Below are positions 54,841 through 63,183 of a stretch of DNA of 64,000 nt, one piece after another (within the stretch, counting starts at the first letter, position 1; each line of letters starts with the position of its first letter). Below the pieces are notes generated by a model. It was given only the letters and a program-made list of their open reading frames with translations, had not been told where the DNA came from and did not search any database. The stretch comes from Synechococcus sp. PCC 7335 (GTDB taxonomy: Bacteria; Cyanobacteriota; Cyanobacteriia; Phormidesmidales; Phormidesmidaceae): assembly GCF_000155595.1 (NCBI RefSeq), contig NZ_DS989904.1, positions 3,275,720 through 3,339,719 of the forward strand. Direction: 5' to 3'. A program made the position numbers and the translations under genes.

Positions 54841-55311
54841 CTATTCATCAATCGATTGATTCCACTCTTGAAAGCGACGCACCTTACTGGCAAATCCAGA
54901 AGCCTTGAACTTTTCTAAGCGCAGCGGTGCAGGTTGAACGGAGGGAACAGAGATTCTAAAAGAAAAGGCACTCTCTCCCATAGGAACATATTCAATCCCA
55001 CCAAGCCGATAGCGATTTTTCATAACGGCATTGCCTTCTGCGTCAAAGATCCGACCGAAGATGTCGGCATCAACAATATCTCTTGCAGAGTTGTTGACAG
55101 CGGTACCCTTTACTAGGTAGCAAGTAGCAGACATTGAGGAACCACTAGTAGTGAGGTTCTCAGCGTAGGCGGCATCGGCAGGACACTCTTCGGCAACGAG
55201 ATCTTTGAGATCGATTTGAGTAAGTGCATAGGCAGCTGGGCTCCAGCTTAGAAACCACAGACAGCTGATTAGAAGCAGTGGAAGTACTCGCGTGCGTAGA
55301 AGTGAAATCAT
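54841..55311 (-). CDS. Secreted hypothetical protein (FxLYD-like)
   Basis: The 156-residue protein has a signal peptide (hydrophobic about 10-29, cleavage after AYA). The mature part has two cysteines (EECPAD and SATCYLV) that could form a disulfide. A single beta-sandwich-like region follows (YLVKGTAVNNSARDIVDADI, FGRIFDAEGNAV, GESAFSFRISV), resembling FxLYD-type domains. Similar small proteins are widespread in cyanobacteria without known role. It lies 51 bp after aroE's start on the same strand, downstream of it in transcription order only if read through; probable independent gene. Confidence 0.65.
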   Translation of the reverse strand: MISLLRTRVLPLLLISCLWFLSWSPAAYALTQIDLKDLVAEECPADAAYAENLTTSGSSMSATCYLVKGTAVNNSARDIVDADIFGRIFDAEGNAVMKNRYRLGGIEYVPMGESAFSFRISVPSVQPAPLRLEKFKASGFASKVRRFQEWNQSIDE

Positions 55312-55362
55312 GACGAAATTGCTAGCCTAATATCCTTTTAGCTTACCGTCTTCGATGACGCT

Positions 55363-56274
55363 TTAGGCCTGTGCAAGATGATCTAACAGGCTACGGCGCA
55401 TAATATCTATAGGAGCAGGCCGATCTAGCCAAATTTCTAGTGCAGCAGCACCTTGTTGAACGAGCATTTCTAGACCGTCTACAGTGGTCAGCCCGGCTGC
55501 TGCTGCCTGCCTGAGAAATTTGGTTGGCCGTGGCGTGTAGATCAAATCGTAGGCGATCGCACCTGTAGGTAGTAGCGCAAGCTCGTCATCGCTTAGCACC
55601 GAAGCGTCTGTGTTAGGGTGCATTCCCACTGGCGTTGCATTGACGACAAGGCCAGCCCTTTGTAGTTGATCGGGTAGCTCTTCCCAAGTCATTACTTTTA
55701 GCCGAGCAGCAATATCAGGACTATTTGCCCAGCTTTCGGCGAACCAGGCCAGCTTCTCAAGATTGCGACCAACAACACTAATTCGCTTGCAGCCGAGCTG
55801 ATGACAGGCCGCGACAACTGCTCTAGAGGCCCCGCCATTGCCAAGAACGATAGCGCGCGTGTTGGTCCAGTCTTGCTTTAATGCCTGTAGAGGAGAAAGA
55901 AAGCCAATAGCATCTGTATTCGTGCCACACCAGCCGGATTCCTGGCTACTATCGTCGCCTTTGTTCCAAGTGCCGTACCAGACGGTGTTGACTGCGCCAA
56001 TTGCCTTGGCTACCTCGCTAACTTCATCTAGCAAAGGGATGATAGTCTGCTTATGAGGAATTGTGATATTGAATCCTCGCAGGCCGATGGCTTTGAACCC
56101 TATGATCGCATCTTTTAGATTTTCAGGGTGAACCGGAAACGGCAGGTAGACATAGTCAGCCGGACCCGTTTCTCGCAAATGCGCGATCGCCGCGTTGTGC
56201 ATCAGCGGAGAAAACGAATGCTTGATTGGGTAACCAATTACTCCTAGTAGCTGAGTAGTTCCTTTGATGGTCAT
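55363..56274 (-). CDS. aroE: Shikimate dehydrogenase
   Basis: The 303-residue enzyme reduces 3-dehydroshikimate to shikimate with NADPH, the fourth step of aromatic amino acid synthesis. The substrate site shows Ser20 and Ser22 (KHSFSPLMHN) and catalytic Lys75 in NITIPHK. The Rossmann part has the loop GNGGASRAV, and NATPVGM and a NTDAIGF motif are present. All catalytic residues are intact and the length is normal (270-300), with a slightly longer loop near residue 105 (NKGDDSSQESGW). A DM13-domain gene lies 20 bp upstream on the same strand. Confidence 0.95.
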   Translation of the reverse strand: MTIKGTTQLLGVIGYPIKHSFSPLMHNAAIAHLRETGPADYVYLPFPVHPENLKDAIIGFKAIGLRGFNITIPHKQTIIPLLDEVSEVAKAIGAVNTVWYGTWNKGDDSSQESGWCGTNTDAIGFLSPLQALKQDWTNTRAIVLGNGGASRAVVAACHQLGCKRISVVGRNLEKLAWFAESWANSPDIAARLKVMTWEELPDQLQRAGLVVNATPVGMHPNTDASVLSDDELALLPTGAIAYDLIYTPRPTKFLRQAAAAGLTTVDGLEMLVQQGAAALEIWLDRPAPIDIMRRSLLDHLAQA

Positions 56275-56294
56275 GTCTGTTTATCTATACATGA

Positions 56295-56852
56295 CTAGAG
56301 CGTAGCGTAACCGAACGTAACATTAAACTGACGGCACCAAATAACCGCTGATTTGAACGCACTTACATCGACACCTTCAGGAATAGCGTAGCGCTGTTCG
56401 CCTGCTACCGATTGAAGTCGACCCAAATTAACGTATTTGTCAGCACTATAACTTTCTGGTACTGCTTCGGCGTGCAAGAGCACAAATAGATCAGGGCCGT
56501 TGTCACTGCTAAAAGCCGAGTCAAATTCTAAGTAGGACTGCCCATCGATTGCAACCACTTGAGCTGCGCCGCTAGTGGGATGTCCCGCGCCGACAAAAGG
56601 GGCAGAATCAACGGATTCAGTAGGCTGACTAGACTTGACTTGACTAGTTGACGAAGCTGCTTGAACGAGGTTGACTGAAGCAGTCTTGGCATTGGAATTT
56701 AGCGCAACCAGCGTACTAATCACCGGAGCAGTCGGAGAGGGTTGAGGAAGCTGTTGTCCTTGGGCCTGTAGTGCGGGTTGATAGGCAACCGCGGTTACAA
56801 GTGTCGCAAAGCCGATGCGCTGAATTTGCTGTCTGATAGAAGTAAATTGCAT
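56295..56852 (-). CDS. Secreted DM13-domain protein
   Basis: The 185-residue protein has a signal-like N-terminus (about 10-30) and a Ser/Thr/Gln-rich spacer. The DM13 domain follows (about 80-185: GAGHPTSGAAQVV, YLEFDSAFSSDNGPDLFVLL, and AVIWCRQFNVTFGYATL). DM13 is predicted to be a redox or electron-transfer domain, with one conserved cysteine (here in IWCRQF). The final YATL is at the exact domain end. It is 20 bp before aroE on the same strand; no functional link is known. Confidence 0.82.
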   Translation of the reverse strand: MQFTSIRQQIQRIGFATLVTAVAYQPALQAQGQQLPQPSPTAPVISTLVALNSNAKTASVNLVQAASSTSQVKSSQPTESVDSAPFVGAGHPTSGAAQVVAIDGQSYLEFDSAFSSDNGPDLFVLLHAEAVPESYSADKYVNLGRLQSVAGEQRYAIPEGVDVSAFKSAVIWCRQFNVTFGYATL

Positions 56853-57267
56853 AAGACGAATACCTTTATAAAGGCCCTGATATCGATGGATAAAGGCTAA
56901 GAGCGACGGTAGCTTTGCCTTGTTGATATCAGTATGATGGCCACCTCAAAATGGCGTATGAAAATTCGATAAGCGTTGACTGAGGTGAAGAAAAGGAGTT
57001 TCAAAGAAAGTCTGAGAAATGCATGGTCTATTTTTCGAGTAATCTTTGAGATACGACTAGCTGCTGGAAACGACAAGCTAAGTGCTCCATAGACACGTGC
57101 TTGTCTTAATTCAATTTTGAACCACCACTCTGCTAGACGCCTAAGCTAACTCAGTTTCAAGGTGTGCCAGCAACCCTGGCTGTTCATCCTCAGATCCCAA
57201 CAGCAAGTCTAAACTCCAGGGCGTCGGTGAATTCTTACTTTGCTATCTTCTACTTTGTTAGAAAGTG
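56853..57267. other. Intergenic region
   Basis: About 415 bp with no gene or clear structure. Confidence 0.5.
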
Positions 57268-57711
57268 CTAGTAGTCTGCCTGCATTCCAGCGACTTTCGG
57301 ATCGAAGTCTAGAGGAAAGTGAGTTTTTTGGGGATCGTAGTCTGCGTCTTTAAAGGACGCTTTGTCTAGTGTTGCTTCTCTTAAATCGGTGCCAAGTAAC
57401 ATCGCCCCGCGCATGTCAGCCTCGCTCAAGTTAGCGCCGACAAGAGAGGCATAGCTTAGGTCTGAGCCACGTAAATTGGCTTTCGACAAGTTTGCTGAAC
57501 TCAAATCTGCATAGCTTAGATCCGCACCCTTTAGATCTACGCCACTTAGATCCGCACCTGGTAAGTTTGCATGCACAAAATTTCGCTGCTGTGACTTGTA
57601 GGCAGAGAGTAAAGCCTCAGCAGTCTCAATGGGTGAATCAGCTTTAGACATAGCGACCATAAAGAAACTATCATTACTCACCATAGTGCGATCTATAGCA
57701 ATTTTGCACAC
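57268..57711 (-). CDS. Pentapeptide-repeat protein
   Basis: About 16 A(D/N)LxX pentapeptides (about residues 49-125, for example ADLSYADLSSANLSKANL) form a right-handed quadrilateral beta-helix, a fold common in cyanobacteria and usually of unknown function. The longest frame gives 147 residues. An internal ATG at 57651 (MSKADSPIETAEALLSAYKS) fits the family better, and neither start has a clear ribosome binding site. No membrane segment is present. It stands alone. Confidence 0.82.
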   Translation of the reverse strand: MCKIAIDRTMVSNDSFFMVAMSKADSPIETAEALLSAYKSQQRNFVHANLPGADLSGVDLKGADLSYADLSSANLSKANLRGSDLSYASLVGANLSEADMRGAMLLGTDLREATLDKASFKDADYDPQKTHFPLDFDPKVAGMQADY

Positions 57712-57862
57712 AGTTTGAACCGTTGTTAAGCAGTCAACTTTTATCCTTTGCAGCGCTAGAATCCATAGCCATGAGCAAGTGGCTGCAGTTGAAGAAGATT
57801 ACTGTCCCTACAGCGCCTGATCAAAGCCTAGAAAGCTCACTGACCTAGTTGTTACTGCTTAC

Positions 57863-58825
57863 CTATTTCTCTTTTCGGTATGGAATGCCTAAAGCTGCTG
57901 GAGGGGTCGCTTTGCCAGCAAGACCTGTGAGGGCAGCTAGGGCAATAATATAAGGAAGCATTGCCAGCAGTTGGTAAGGGATATCTAGACCGTATGCTTG
58001 AATGCGGAGCTGGAGCGCTTCGGTGGCGCCAAATAGAAGACATGCTAGCGTAGTAGCAATAGGATGCCAGCGACCAAAGATAAGTGCGGCTAGTGCGATG
58101 AACCCTTTGCCCGCACTCATGTTCTCAGTGAAAAATCCAACATGGACTAGGGTCAGATAAGCGCCTGCAAGTCCACAGAGGCCGCCGCAGATGATGACAC
58201 AGAAGTATCGAACGCTACTAACGGAAATACCGGCTGTATCGGCGGCTGAAGGTGCATTACCCACGGCCCGCAAGGATAGTCCCCAATGAGTATGAAAAAG
58301 TCCGTATGTCGCTATGGGAAGCAGAAACAACAGGAAATAGAAAAGTGGATCTTGCTGGAAAAATACACCTACGATCGGAAGCTGCTGGAATCTAGGAATA
58401 TACAAAGGTTCGATGCCGGGTAGTGCTACTGTTCCGGTTTCGAATGCTAGCCTGGCGCCATAGGTCGTCAGACCTGCAGCAGTAAGGTTAATCGCTAGCC
58501 CAGAGACTAGTTGATTGACACCCAAGCTGACACAAAGATAGGCATGCAAAAGACCGACAACAGCGCCTGCAAAAACGGCCAATCCTACTGCTAACCAAGG
58601 GTCTGTAAGTACCAGAGCAGTAGCGGCACTGACAAAAGCACCGGTTAAAATCATGCCTTCTAGGCCAATGTTTAGAACACCTGAGCGTTCTGAAATCAAA
58701 CCTCCTATAGCCGCAAATGCAAGCGGAACGCTAAGCCGAAGGCAGGCCGAAAGAAAGTCTGATAGAAGATCGGTGGGTGTCATAGAGGGTAGAGAGAGCT
58801 TAGTGTATGAATGCTGGTCATTCAA
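57863..58825 (-). CDS. BMP-type nucleoside ABC importer permease 2
   Basis: The 320-residue inner-membrane permease is of the branched-chain/ribose/nucleoside type: LAFAAIGGLISERSGVLNIG, LEGMILTGAF, NQLVSGLAINLTAAGLTTYG and IALAALIFGRWHPI are hallmarks of YufQ/BmpC-like subunits. About eight to ten membrane helices are present. Its start overlaps the stop of the upstream permease gene by four bases (ATGA). It is the last gene of a four-gene operon. Confidence 0.9.
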   Translation of the reverse strand: MNDQHSYTKLSLPSMTPTDLLSDFLSACLRLSVPLAFAAIGGLISERSGVLNIGLEGMILTGAFVSAATALVLTDPWLAVGLAVFAGAVVGLLHAYLCVSLGVNQLVSGLAINLTAAGLTTYGARLAFETGTVALPGIEPLYIPRFQQLPIVGVFFQQDPLFYFLLFLLPIATYGLFHTHWGLSLRAVGNAPSAADTAGISVSSVRYFCVIICGGLCGLAGAYLTLVHVGFFTENMSAGKGFIALAALIFGRWHPIATTLACLLFGATEALQLRIQAYGLDIPYQLLAMLPYIIALAALTGLAGKATPPAALGIPYRKEK

Positions 58826-59895
58826 CTTTCTTGCTTATCGATTGGTTTATTAAACAGGCTGACTTTACTTTGAGTGTCTAAGGTTAGGCTAATAGCGACA
58901 AAAAGAACAATCAGGCCTTGGATGGCATAGATGATAGAAACCGGTACAGAGGCGCTGCGTTGCATGACATTAGCGCCGCTACGAATAGCGCCAAAGAAAA
59001 ATGAGGTGAGAATGACCGCGGCAGGATTACCTCGACTGAGCAGGGCGATCGCCAGCGCGTCGAATCCATATCCGGGAGAAAAATTCTCAAACAGCCGGCG
59101 CTTGAGGCCAAGGACTTCACTGCTGCCGGCTAACCCAGCGAGTCCTCCTGAAATCGCCATTACGCTTAAGAGGGTTCTATTCGTAGAAATGCCTGCATAG
59201 CGAGCGGCAATCGGATTTTGGCCGACAGCATCTACCTGGTAGCCCCATGGCGTGAGCGCAAAGGCAGCAGTCAGTAAAATGGCGATCGCTAATCCTAGAA
59301 AAATACCGGCATGGGCCTGCGTTTTTGGCAAAATTGTCGGCAGGCGAGCAGAGGCGGCGACTAGCTCAGAAAAAGGACTTGGAGCGTTGTCAGCTTTGAG
59401 CGGGCCGTTGACAAGATAGCTGATTAGGTACTGGGCTACGTAGTTCAAGAGTAAGGTAGTGAGCACTTCGTTTAGTCCACGGGCGACTTTGAGGTATCCA
59501 GCGATCGCACTCCACGCAGCTCCAAAGCTAAATCCCCCAAGTAGTGCCAGCGGTAGATGTATCCATATTGGCCAGTCTGGAAATGCAAGACCTACTAATA
59601 AGCTTCCTAGCCCGCCCATATAGAGCTGGCCTTCTGCGCCTAGATTGAACTGTCCGGCCCTAAGTGCTACTAAGACGCCTAAGCTAGCCAATAGAAGCGG
59701 TGTTGTCTTTGTTAGCGTATCAGCGAAGCCAAAGTAGGTGGTGAGTGCCTGACGAAACAACGCACTGTAGGCAGCGATTGGGCTGGCGCCCGCGACTAGC
59801 ATCAGTAGGGCTCCGACCAGTAGGGCAGCTAATACGGCAACAACGGGTGGCCAAGCTGCTTGCAGCGCATTCTGCAGGCGTCTAGACAGACCCAT
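58822..59895 (-). CDS. BMP-type nucleoside ABC importer permease 1
   Basis: The 357-residue permease has about nine hydrophobic segments and the YufP-type motifs TKTTPLLLASLGVLVALRAG, FNLGAEGQLYMGGL, LNEVLTTLLLNYVAQYL and GYGFDALAIALLSRGNP. It overlaps the ATPase gene by 14 bp and the second permease by 4 bp, so the three are translationally coupled. Confidence 0.9.
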   Translation of the reverse strand: MGLSRRLQNALQAAWPPVVAVLAALLVGALLMLVAGASPIAAYSALFRQALTTYFGFADTLTKTTPLLLASLGVLVALRAGQFNLGAEGQLYMGGLGSLLVGLAFPDWPIWIHLPLALLGGFSFGAAWSAIAGYLKVARGLNEVLTTLLLNYVAQYLISYLVNGPLKADNAPSPFSELVAASARLPTILPKTQAHAGIFLGLAIAILLTAAFALTPWGYQVDAVGQNPIAARYAGISTNRTLLSVMAISGGLAGLAGSSEVLGLKRRLFENFSPGYGFDALAIALLSRGNPAAVILTSFFFGAIRSGANVMQRSASVPVSIIYAIQGLIVLFVAISLTLDTQSKVSLFNKPIDKQES

Positions 59896-61414
59896 TAGAC
59901 TCCTGAGGCTCTGCTGAGGCCTGACCTGCCATCAACAGGCCAACTTGCTCTAGTGTGGCGGTATGGGGATCTAGACTATCGATTAGCTGGCCGCGATAGA
60001 TAACGCCCAGGCGATCGCTCATTGCCATGACTTCTTCTAATTCAGTTGAGATATACAGAATAGCTGCGCCCTGCCCTCGCTGGGCGAGTAAACTTTGCTG
60101 AACGGCTGCGGTCGCGCCGATATCGAGTCCTCTAGTTGGCTGCATTGCTATAATCAGCGCCGGACGACCTGCTAACTCGCGGGCCAAAATAATCTTTTGC
60201 TGGTTACCACCGGAGAGCTGACTAGCCTTAAGCTGTGGGCTACTTGCTCGAATGTCAAAAGCTTGAATTGCTTGGTTGGCATGAGCGGTGATCTCTTTTT
60301 TCCTGAGTATCCACTGTCGACAAAAAGGTAGCTTGGAGAAAGCTTTGATAATCAGGTTTCGAGCGATCGAAAAGCTGAGGACTAATCCCTGCTTTTGTCT
60401 ATCTTCCGGGATGTAGGCAATGGAGGTAGACCTAGGTTTGGTTGAGGGCGTTGGAGAGATAATTTGAATTGAGCCTTTTTGAATAGGCAGAAGGCGGGCG
60501 ATCACATCGGCTAGTTCTCTTTGCCCATTGCCATCAACACCGGCGATTCCAAAGATCTCACCCGCTCGCAGCTGTAAAGATAGCCCTTGTAGCGCCGCTA
60601 CCTCTCGATGTTCAGCACTAACCCAAAGATCTTGAATATCAAGAACAACATCACCCGCTCGCTGAGGCGACGGTCTAGTATTGATCTCAATGGCCCTATC
60701 TACCATTAGCCGTGCTAGCTCAGTGCGGCTGGTTTTGTTCGTAGGCAGAGTTCTGATGACTTGGCCACGCCGAAGAATCGTTACCTCGTCGCAGGCAGCC
60801 ATTACCTCGTCTAGCTTATGACTAATAAAGATAATGGTGTGGTTGCGAGCTGCGAGCTGCTTCAAAACGTTTAGAAAAGACTGAATCTCGCTTGGCGTTA
60901 GGACAGCTGTTGGCTCATCTAAGATCAAGATGCGAGCCTGACGATAGAGAACTTTGAGAATTTCAACTCTCTGTTGTATTCCTACTGGAAGCGTACTGAC
61001 AACAGACATTGGTGGCACTTCTAGACCGTAGGTTTTTGCTAAGTGGGCGATCGCCTGAGATTGTTCTTTTAGGTTTAGCCGTAGCCCCGTGCCCGCTCTT
61101 TTCGACTGGCCTAAAATTACGTTCTCTACCACTGTTAGCTGATTTACCAGCATAAAGTGCTGATGAATCATGCCAATGCCATAACGAATTGCATCGGCGG
61201 GCGATCTAATTTGTATCTGCTCTTCCCCTAGAAAAATTTTTCCTGAATCTGGCTGATAGAGTCCAGAAAGAATGTTCATCAAGGTGGATTTACCAGCTCC
61301 ATTTTCACCGAGCAAACCGTGAATAGAGCCCTCACGAACAGTCAGATAAACGTTGTCGTTTGCCGCGATCGCACCAAACCGCTTTGTGATTGCCGTTAGG
61401 CGCAGATTGCCCAT
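59882..61414 (-). CDS. BMP-type nucleoside ABC importer ATPase (double ABC)
   Basis: The 510-residue protein has two ABC domains, as in YufO and RbsA. Domain 1 has GENGAGKST, the signature-like STLPVGIQQRVEIL and LILDEPTAVLT. Domain 2 has a degenerate Walker A (GVDGNGQRE), LSGGNQQKIILAREL, and IIAMQPTRGLDIGA, where the Walker B glutamate is replaced. This asymmetry is normal for the family, where only the first site hydrolyses ATP. It follows the binding-protein gene by 9 bp. Likely cargo is purine or pyrimidine nucleosides. Confidence 0.9.
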   Translation of the reverse strand: MGNLRLTAITKRFGAIAANDNVYLTVREGSIHGLLGENGAGKSTLMNILSGLYQPDSGKIFLGEEQIQIRSPADAIRYGIGMIHQHFMLVNQLTVVENVILGQSKRAGTGLRLNLKEQSQAIAHLAKTYGLEVPPMSVVSTLPVGIQQRVEILKVLYRQARILILDEPTAVLTPSEIQSFLNVLKQLAARNHTIIFISHKLDEVMAACDEVTILRRGQVIRTLPTNKTSRTELARLMVDRAIEINTRPSPQRAGDVVLDIQDLWVSAEHREVAALQGLSLQLRAGEIFGIAGVDGNGQRELADVIARLLPIQKGSIQIISPTPSTKPRSTSIAYIPEDRQKQGLVLSFSIARNLIIKAFSKLPFCRQWILRKKEITAHANQAIQAFDIRASSPQLKASQLSGGNQQKIILARELAGRPALIIAMQPTRGLDIGATAAVQQSLLAQRGQGAAILYISTELEEVMAMSDRLGVIYRGQLIDSLDPHTATLEQVGLLMAGQASAEPQESNGSV

Positions 61415-61423
61415 AAAAACCTC

Positions 61424-62494
61424 TTACGACATGACGACTTTGACAGACGCTTTACCATTTTCTTCAGTGTCTTCAAAAGTGAGCTTATCAGCCACCATAT
61501 CAGCCGCCACCGCGTCTACCTGCTCTCGTACTTCTGGCGGTACGGCCTGATTGAAAGTTCCAAACCTAACAAGTTCAGGACTTTCTAATCCAATGACATA
61601 TTTCTTTCCTTCAATCTCGCCCGTAGCTGATAGAGCGGCAACTTCGGTGATGGCGCCACCAATATCTTGGATGGCACTGGTTAAGATGGCCTCGGGTGCT
61701 AGTTCAAACTGATCGACGTTATTGCCGATGGCATAGATACCGGCTGCTTCACAAGCTTGTAAAACTGCTGGGGCTGAATTATCTAGATTATGAAAGATGA
61801 CATCGACGCCACTAGCGATCAAAGCCAACGCTGACTCCTTAGCCTTGGCAATATCATTAAAATCTCCCACAAAACTCGACACAACTTCAGCACTTGGATC
61901 CATAGCCTTCGCACCTAGGTCCATCGCTGCGCCCTGCTGTTGCGTAGACTTAAATTCCATCCCGGCTAGGTAAGCTAGCTTCTTTGACTGGCTCATAGCC
62001 GCGCCAATCATCCCGCTAAGATACAGCATTTGATTGTAGTTTGTGCGTACACAGGCATAGTTGTCGCCGGCGATGTCGCCATTAACGCCGAGAAAGAAAG
62101 CCTCTGGAAAGTCAAGTGCTACCTGCTCAATGGCTGCATCAAACTGGCCTCCATGCCCAACTACTAGCCCGTACCCCTGACGGGCAAAATCGGCTAAGGC
62201 CTCTGTTTGATCGGCGTTATCAACCTGTTCAACATAGGCGACCTCTATATTAAGCTGATCGCCCGCACGTTTGACTCCTTCATAGCCTAGCTGGTTCCAG
62301 CCTCCATCTGTGATTGTTCCGGGCAGGGCGATCGCTAGCCCCTTGACCGCTGAATCTGCCTTTGAATCACCACTCTCTACGTTTGTGTTTTCTACCTCTG
62401 TGCTAGGAGAAGCGCAAGCCTTAAGTAAGATACTGCTGAATGTAGTAGCTGCGCCATATCCCAAAAATCGGCGTCGGTTAAAACGATCTACCAT
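61424..62494 (-). CDS. BMP-family substrate-binding lipoprotein with Tat signal
   Basis: The 356-residue protein begins MVDRFNRRRFLGYGAATTFS, a twin-arginine signal, followed by a lipobox-like LLKAC, so it is probably a Tat-exported lipoprotein. The mature part has the Bmp/PnrA pattern: ALPGTITDGGWNQLGYEGVK, GHGGQFDAAIEQVA, FLGVNGDI, YLSGMIGAAMSQSKKLAYLA and VDVIFHNLDN. PnrA-type proteins bind purine nucleosides. It is the first gene of the operon and is divergent from a deaminase gene. Confidence 0.9.
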   Translation of the reverse strand: MVDRFNRRRFLGYGAATTFSSILLKACASPSTEVENTNVESGDSKADSAVKGLAIALPGTITDGGWNQLGYEGVKRAGDQLNIEVAYVEQVDNADQTEALADFARQGYGLVVGHGGQFDAAIEQVALDFPEAFFLGVNGDIAGDNYACVRTNYNQMLYLSGMIGAAMSQSKKLAYLAGMEFKSTQQQGAAMDLGAKAMDPSAEVVSSFVGDFNDIAKAKESALALIASGVDVIFHNLDNSAPAVLQACEAAGIYAIGNNVDQFELAPEAILTSAIQDIGGAITEVAALSATGEIEGKKYVIGLESPELVRFGTFNQAVPPEVREQVDAVAADMVADKLTFEDTEENGKASVKVVMS

Positions 62495-62611
62495 CGGTAT
62501 GCCTTCCCGTAGACTTTCCAGTTCACTGTATACGATAGACAGATTCAGGAGAGCGATTCGGTGCTCAAATTTACTGAAACGCTTCAGCGTAGTTTCCTAC
62601 CTCTTTGTTCT
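62495..62611. promoter_or_regulatory. Divergent promoter region, importer operon and deaminase
   Basis: These 117 bp hold the starts of both transcription units. A GTATAC palindrome within CTGTATACGATAGACAG (about 62526-62542) could be an operator or part of a -10 box. Shared control would make uptake and deamination co-regulated. Confidence 0.35.
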
Positions 62612-63100
62612 ATGAGTGATCTAACTTCTACCCAGATTATCGAGCATTTACGTTACGCGAATACAATTGCCATGCGCGCTCAGCAATTTGGACATCATCC
62701 CTTTGGAGCAATCTTGGTTGCTCCTGATGATCAGACCGTTTTGATGGCGCAAGGCAACGTCGATACGGTGAACCACGCCGAGTCTGTTCTATTGAGAACC
62801 GCAGTGACTAACTTTAGTGCTAAATACTTGTGGAACTGTACCCTTTATACAACAGTCGAACCTTGCGCCATGTGCGCAGCAACTCAATACTGGGCGAATG
62901 TTGGACGGTTAGTGTACGGTCTTTCTGAAACAACCTTGTTAGAAATTACCAAAAATCATTCTGAGAACCCAACTCTAAACTTGCCCTGCCGAGAGGTTTT
63001 TAGTCGAGGTCAAAAGTCAATTACGATTGAAGGGCCAGTGGCTGAAGTTGAGTCTGAAATAGCAGCTGTTCATCGACGCTTCTGGCAAAGGATGCTGTAG
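62612..63100 (+). CDS. Nucleoside/nucleobase deaminase (guanine- or cytosine-deaminase-like)
   Basis: I choose the ATG at 62612 (MSDLTSTQIIEHLRYANTIA), not the upstream GTG frame, which adds a non-conserved tail. The 162-residue protein is a zinc-dependent CDA-fold deaminase: HAE in NHAESVLLR and PCAMC in TVEPCAMCAATQYWA supply the zinc ligands and catalytic glutamate. AQQFGHHPFGAILVAPDDQT fits GuaD/TadA-like nucleobase deaminases. It is too far from the TadA pattern to be called tRNA adenosine deaminase. Divergent from a BMP nucleoside importer operon, it probably deaminates an imported base. The exact substrate is not decided. Confidence 0.87.
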   Translation: MSDLTSTQIIEHLRYANTIAMRAQQFGHHPFGAILVAPDDQTVLMAQGNVDTVNHAESVLLRTAVTNFSAKYLWNCTLYTTVEPCAMCAATQYWANVGRLVYGLSETTLLEITKNHSENPTLNLPCREVFSRGQKSITIEGPVAEVESEIAAVHRRFWQRML

Positions 63101-63183
63101 TTTTTACCGGTTTTGTCCCCTAGAGGTTTATTTCCCTAAAAGCATCTGAAGCATCCATAGTGTCGATCGAAGACGAATAAAGC

